Origin: Cenococcum geophilum 1.58
Taxonomy: Eukaryota > Ascomycota > Dothideomycetes > Gloniales > Gloniaceae
Length of the DNA stretch: 64,000 nt
Reading direction: 5' to 3'
NCBI GenBank assembly: GCA_001692895.1
Contig: KV748235.1
Location: forward strand, 868,001 to 932,000
A program made the position numbers and the translations under genes. The notes below the pieces were generated by a model. It had not been told where the DNA came from. It saw only the letters and a program-made list of their open reading frames with translations, and ran no database searches. The number at the start of each line of letters is the position of its first letter. Position 1 is the first letter of the stretch. This document shows positions 58,570-64,000 of the stretch, piece after piece.

Positions 58570-59880
58570 CCTATACTAGAACAGATATAATAAGTAGGGA
58601 AATGATTTAAATAAAGAGAAAACACTATAGAATAATATATTTATGTTTTTAAGGTATAAATCCATAAACACTATGGTCTTAAACACGACCAATAGTCGCT
58701 AAGATGGCATGTGTTCTAGGTCCGTAAGAAATTCAAAAAATCCTAGGTCGTTAGCATAGATTTACCTTCCATTGTCGCTTTTAAGGTAGTAAATAAGTTC
58801 ATCTAAAGGAAGGCCTAGATCCTCGCGAATTCTTTATAGCCCGCTATAAGTCAAGCGGGTAGAGGCTCTAGTAGGAATAGTGAAATATTGTTTTATTTCG
58901 CGATAGGCTAGGCGAAGAGAGGCCAGGGTAGGTATAGTATGAGGTAAAAGTTTAATCCTTTTACTAGCTTTTGTTAGGACTCTTCTTTATATTTATATCC
59001 TATACTTACAAACTTAAGACTATAGAGTTAAGGACACCATATTCGATCGTCGCCTATATTTAATTAATAATATTAGTCTTATTATTAACCAACATCTCTT
59101 TATTGCTGTCTGCCCTTATTTCTTAATCCTTAGTGCTAAAGCCATTTTCTCTACCTAATAATGTCTTTACGTCCTATTCTTAATCCTTATTACTAGAGTT
59201 ACTTTCCATACCAGTTAACGCCTCTAGGTTATTATTACCATCCCTAAAGTTGGTTTCTTTATCTATAAATGCCTACTCCCTAGCTGGCAATTCAGGAACG
59301 CTGCACTTATAGGTACTTAGGGATTATATAATGTTACTTAAGGAGAAGTTATAATTAATACCGTTAGGGATATAGAATATAATAACTTCTTTAGCAATGT
59401 TTAATATAATATAATATCCTTCGCAAGAGGTATATTCTTAAGAGTAGTAGAACGTATAAATAAGGGTATAAATCTATATGCCTCTAAGTACCGGCTGCTT
59501 AGTGTCTTAAATATAAGTCCTCCCTTAGCGCAAGGCAGATTAACAGGAGTTATTATACCGTCTATACAAGGCGGAGCGCTTATAAAGGGCTTAGCTAGAA
59601 TGCTAATTAAACCACCCTATAACGCACTAATAGCTCCTTTATTACAGATAGGGAGTAAATATACGAGATTAACTGGCTAAGATAAGTCTACTGCTTAAAC
59701 AGTGTCCTGTTCCGTAAAGAGTAAGCGTTAAAAGTAGATCATATAATGCTATTCCTGCTAGTGAGGCGTTATTAGGGGTTTATTATTGGCTTCCGGTTCT
59801 AGTTTATAACTTTATACAAACGCCTCCAAACCCTACTACGGCGTCCATTAGGTATCGTTAGCTATTTACATTTAGTAACA
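58570..59880 (-). pseudogene. RIP-degraded unknown gene, minus strand
   Basis: One frame reads through about 1.3 kb, broken almost only by TAA/TAG at probable former Gln codons. Pieces: MDAVVGFGGVCIKL, IALYDLLLTLTLYGTGHCL, VIGWFN, IAKEVIIFYIPNGINYNF and, after a likely 46-bp intron (about 59005-58960; GTAAGT, CCTAAC, AG), TLASLRLAYREIKQYFTIP and LGLPLDELIYYLKSD. I do not recognise the family. It lies tail-to-tail with the DUF3435 relic and may be cargo of the same element. Confidence 0.45.
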
Positions 59881-59939
59881 GCTTAGCCAATAGTTACTCT
59901 CAACAGTTCCTCACTCGTAGGTCACTCTAGGCGCCTATA

Positions 59940-60230
59940 GTATTATCCAGAATTAGACTACTACGAGTGGTCTTTAGCTAGAGAGAGCATTAGTAGCGAG
60001 AGCTTAGGACTAGTACGAAAGAATTAAGAACTATAAGTACTGTAGAGTAAAAAAACACTGCGTAATAGCGCCCTTTATACCCTCCGCCTAGGACTAACGC
60101 TAGAAGTATAGCTCTAATCTAAAAACATCAAACTATATAAGCTGCTTCGCCGCAAAACTAAGTTACATTAACAGTTATAAAATAATCTCTTTACCGCCCG
60201 TGGCTTCTAGGTATTTAGGGGGCTAATACC
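59940..60230 (+). pseudogene. RIP-degraded coding trace, plus strand
   Basis: Reads YEWSLARESISSESLGLVRK, SKKTLRNSALYTLRLGLTLE, IKLYKLLRRKTKLH and NNLFTARGF with stops at likely Gln codons. The Lys/Leu/Gln pattern suggests a coiled coil. It starts head-to-head with the preceding minus-strand relic. Extent uncertain. Confidence 0.3.
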
Positions 60231-61174
60231 TCTACCGGTATCCAGTGTCTAAAGCCCTTCTCATAATATCAAATAAGTCCCCTATCTGGTTATAAGCATA
60301 AAACTTAGCTTAGTTAGATTATCAGTTTTAAACGATAATTAACTATTAGGGCTACCCCTAAACACTAGTATATAGAGCCCCTTATCCGGTTCCAGATAGA
60401 GTAGGAATTTTATTCCTAAACTTCTTCTTAATTACGCCAGAGCTAGCTAAATACGCCGCAGCTTTATCTCCTAACGCCTTGCTTATACTATATACCTTAG
60501 AAACCATAGTACAGCGCTTAGAAAGTGGCATTGCTTTTACCCACGTCGTATAGGTTTAGGCAAAAATATTAATCTTTAAATAACTTACACGATTCTAGTT
60601 AACAAATTCATGTAAACCCCTTTAGCCGCTAAAGTATGCGGCGTTTATATAAGCTTTTTTATGTTAATACTAACGAGAGCTAAAGTCTATTAAGACTACT
60701 TTATAATCTAATAACCAATAACAGCTAAGCACTACTTATAAAACTAGAGATTGGTGCGTCAGTCCTTCCACACTAATATAATATTTTAGTTAAGTGTTTA
60801 TATTTAGTAACAGCTTAGCCAATAATTACCCCTAGCAATGCCCCCTTTAATTAAACAGCCACCGTTAGATTTAGTCTAGTAGTCTACGCTTTTAGGCACA
60901 GGTAGCATACTAAGTAAGGAGTAATTATAGCTAACGGATATTACGCGCCAGCTTTAGGGTAAAGGGGTCGCTAATATACTTCGCCTCGTTTAGGTAGTAT
61001 TAACCTCCCTTTCTAAACTTAGTCTTAGCTCTATTAAGTAGAAAAGGAAATATTATAAAGGGCATTTGCCTTACCTTTAAATGTCCTTAAATTAAGCTAC
61101 CTTTTCTTTAGATACCAAGCCTCATTAAAATATAGTTCTTTTCTATGCTTGTTAAACAAATCCTATTATATATA
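60231..61174. other. Degraded sequence, no gene recognised
   Basis: RIP-mutated. Short coding-like traces on both strands (for example around 60420-60540) do not join into a readable gene. TTTAGTAACAGCTTAGCCAATAGTTA occurs at about 59872 and again near 60805. Confidence 0.35.
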
Positions 61175-61861
61175 ATGCCTCAGACAAACCTAAATTTAAT
61201 TGCTAATAATTCTCGCAGGTCTATAGGAGGGGCTTAGGAGACAATCCGTGTATACCACTATAGCTTTATATATTTCCCACCTCGTAATTAAGGATAGGAA
61301 GAGGATAGTAATAAAGAGGTGGTGGTTTTAAACAACAGTAATGAATTGCGGAGTTCTAGCCACCCTATTAACAGATTGCGCTAGAGTAACCCAGTAGAAG
61401 GGCGAATCGATACTACTAATATCGATAAACCGAGCCGGAGTGACGATAATAGATCATCGAGTGACGATAAAGAACTTAGGATTTGGCATAATTTAGTAGG
61501 CAAGACTCTATAAGTGTAATACTATACAGAAGAATAAAGTAGAAATTTAACAAGAAACTATAGAACGCCTATAGAATGCCTAGTAGTCTATCTACGTTCT
61601 AAAATCCACGCTTTCGTCTCTCTTAGCTTGACCTCTTCTAAGCTCTATACAATTTACAATAATCTCTTAAGTTTTTTAACACGGGTAGAAGATTTTATTC
61701 ACCGTATTACTAATAAAGGACAACTAATATATAATAATAGCCCTAAACTCTATAAGTTTCTTTCTAAGCTAAAATGCTTATATCCCAAGCAAGTACCAGT
61801 CGTGTTTAAGGTTAGTAAGCTTATAGATTTATATATTAAAGAGTTAAAGAATAATATCTAG
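61175..61861 (+). pseudogene. RIP-degraded unknown protein, 228 codons
   Basis: From ATG at 61175 (MPQTNLNLIANNSRRSIGG) a single frame runs to TAG at 61861, interrupted by eight stops, all TAA/TAG. The middle is Ser/Asp-rich (SRSDDNRSSSDDKEL). The last 77 codons are intact: FLTRVEDFIHRITNKGQ, FLSKLKCLYPKQVPVVF and LIDLYIKELKNN. No family recognised. Stop placement fits RIP of an ordinary host or cargo gene rather than a transposon. Confidence 0.4.
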
Positions 61862-64000
61862 TGCATACTCTTTAGCGCTTATTCTATCTATTATAATCTA
61901 CTAAGTGGGATTATATACCTCTACTAGTATAGTAGGAAAGGGTTAGGAGGAAGTGCGGTAGGACTTCTACTAGTTGCCAAATTCGTAGGGCTTCTCTTAT
62001 AGGAATTTCTCCGGTTCTTTAAGCCAGTAGGATCCATTATATAGGAACTTGTCCGGTATACTAAGTCTATAGGGCTCTTTATATAGGAACAGATTTATAT
62101 TAAAGTCATTTTCATTTTCATATATCTACTATTAATACTTTCTCAGCACCTGCTTTATACCTGCACTTACTAAAATAGTTTTCTAATCACTACCTTTTTC
62201 CTTTAAAGAAGTTTCTTAAATTAGGGCTTAAAAAATATATCTACTAACCCCTTTTATAAGTGACTTAAAAATCGCCTTACCCTCTATTAAGGGTTCTAAT
62301 GCTATATAATTGGTTAGATACAAAAGACTATTAAAAGGTGTCCGTAAATTCCTTTCACAGCTAGTATATTTGTCATTAAGTAAATTTATAAAGATTGCTA
62401 ATAAAGTACTTACCTAAGTAATACGTTCTGTCCGTAAGAAATATAGTACACTAGGCGTATAGAATACAACTTATAAGATACTACTATAGAAGACCTCCCG
62501 TTTTACTATATATATAATTTAGCTTAACTACTAATAACTACTATATACTGTTTTTATATTCACGTTATTAATTTCTAGGGGCTTTACGGTTTTAATAAGT
62601 TGGATTTTAAAATCTCACTTACAACATTTCGTATAAGAAAAACCTGCTTTATAAATAACGCGTTAAGGGCTATATAATTTGTTAAGATTATTAGTTTAGC
62701 GGTAACGCAATGTCTCTACTATTATTTGTTAGCGCTACTATGCCAATTTTACGCGTATTTGTAACACCAGAAGCCGTTTATTAGCATCACTTCAGGCGCA
62801 ATAATAAGTTAGATTACCTATTCCTTTAGGGTAATTAGTTATACCATAAAATCTACTTTTGCTTAAAGTATAAGTGGTTAAAGCTCGGCCAAACTACAAG
62901 AGCGGTTAGCAGGGCGGTTAGTAAAGCAGTAGTTTTCTAACATCCCCAATTCAAGCTTTCTATTTCGCAAATCTCCACTATATAAGTTCTAGGAAACCGA
63001 ATTCATTCTAATATTAAGCGCCTCCTAAGGAATAAGCTGCTGTTTAAGTTGCTTTTATAAACTGGTATATAATACGTAATAGAATGCCTCTTTATTAAAT
63101 TTTATTAAGTCATAGCTACTCTATATATTCTTCAGACTCCTCGTTAAAGCCATCACTATTATCCTCCTTACTCGTATATTTATTATTTCGCGCTTTTAAG
63201 CATTAAGAGAAATATATGCATTATCTACATTCGCAGATTCTCTCTAGGGCTATACTATTAAACAGGCCCGAGCCTTTATCTAGAGCCAATCTATCTCCTA
63301 TAGGACCGCGCTTAGAGACAGCACTCTCTTCGTCAATGGTAGTACCGTGTCTTTAGAGTTAGTTGTTGGGTTCTAAGTTAGGCTTCTAACCGCCAGCCGT
63401 TAGATAGAGATCTGCCTCCTTATCATAATATTTATATAGAGGATGATACAGATTTAGAGGATAATCCTCTAATCCCCATTGGTATAAATAATTGTCTAGA
63501 GCTCGTTTATAATGGAAACGACCCTCCTAATCACAAAGGTTAAATACATTAGTAAGTATTTATGCACGTAGGACACTTGCATATCACTAAGGCAATAATA
63601 GTTAGCTTTAATTAACATTAGCAATGGCTTGTAATTACCTTAATGCTCTATTAGGAACTATTCTAAAATTTAGGTCCCATTATTTAATATTTTTACATCT
63701 TTAGATAATAGATCAATGCGGAATTAATAAAAGTTTCCGTTAAATTACTGGCTTATTTCTTTGCAAATTCGTTAGGGTTTAAGATAATACTAATGGCCTA
63801 AGCACTTCTCTAAGTAACCCCTAGTAAGTATATATTTTCGCCTACGGGCCGTAGCTCCCTACTAGTAGGTATCTAGGTAAGTAACAGTTAACTCTTTTAT
63901 AGGTCGCCTAGATCTTAAGGCACGTAATATTTCAGACCCACTAGGCGCCTAAATTTTTTCCAAAATAGGCTTTTATGCTATATGTTACGTACGCGATTTT
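61862..64000. other. Degraded AT-rich tail of the window
   Basis: About 2.1 kb with CTTCTATAGGAA / TATATAGGAAC motifs repeated at 61995-62090 and a less mutated patch around 63230-63500. No gene, terminal repeat or RNA gene recognised. Confidence 0.4.

Overview
The window is from a filamentous ascomycete (Pezizomycotina). Genes carry short GT..AG introns with CTAAC/CTGAC-type branch points, and transposons are saturated with C-to-T (CAG to TAG, GAC to AAC) changes typical of repeat-induced point mutation (RIP). It has two compositional compartments: a gene island of about 14.6 kb (13,685 to about 28,320), and AT-rich, RIP-ruined repeats on both sides (1-13,684 and about 28,320-64,000).

Left repeat block: two tandem arrays (9-975), then Ty1/copia elements of one family. 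These are a truncated + strand copy (to 1,840), a complete minus-strand element (2,189-8,449, 186-bp LTRs, duplication AATAT), an internally deleted copy (8,884-11,452) and a truncated copy whose 5' LTR ends at 13,684, at the island edge.

Gene island: a DyP-type peroxidase of bacterial class B type (minus, 15,827-16,774); a tentative 64-aa gene (minus, 17,260-17,512); a 426-bp near-perfect palindromic MITE with symmetric ambiguous bases; a secreted or membrane-tethered protein (plus, 18,608-19,087); a three-exon C2H2 zinc-finger protein (minus, 19,490-20,194); divergent from it, a three-exon SesB-like hydrolase plus patatin fusion (plus, 20,679-22,705); twinfilin (plus, 24,362-25,570, four exons); and, convergent with it, a mitochondrial succinate/fumarate carrier (minus, 25,995-27,451, six exons). 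Exon joins were worked out by hand and keep frame. These are mostly independent housekeeping or accessory genes with no obvious shared pathway.

Right repeat block: a pogo-like DNA transposon (29,504-32,032) holding an un-RIPped 340-bp MITE; an old Ty3/gypsy chromovirus split by two later retroelements, a copia (35,981-42,485, 271-bp LTRs, duplication CTAGT) and a second chromovirus-type gypsy (42,962-49,742, 225-bp LTRs, duplication AATAC); a copia fragment (50,096 to about 54,161) split by a second pogo-like element (50,470-52,523); then a RIP-degraded DUF3435/C2H2 gene (tyrosine-recombinase-like, the family of Starship captains) with two intact introns, followed by decayed, unrecognised gene remnants to the window end.

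The most unusual observation is a 27-bp hairpin in the same orientation, 177-260 bp inside the 3' LTR, in six elements spanning both Ty1/copia and Ty3/gypsy. All readings are by eye; database searches were not possible.
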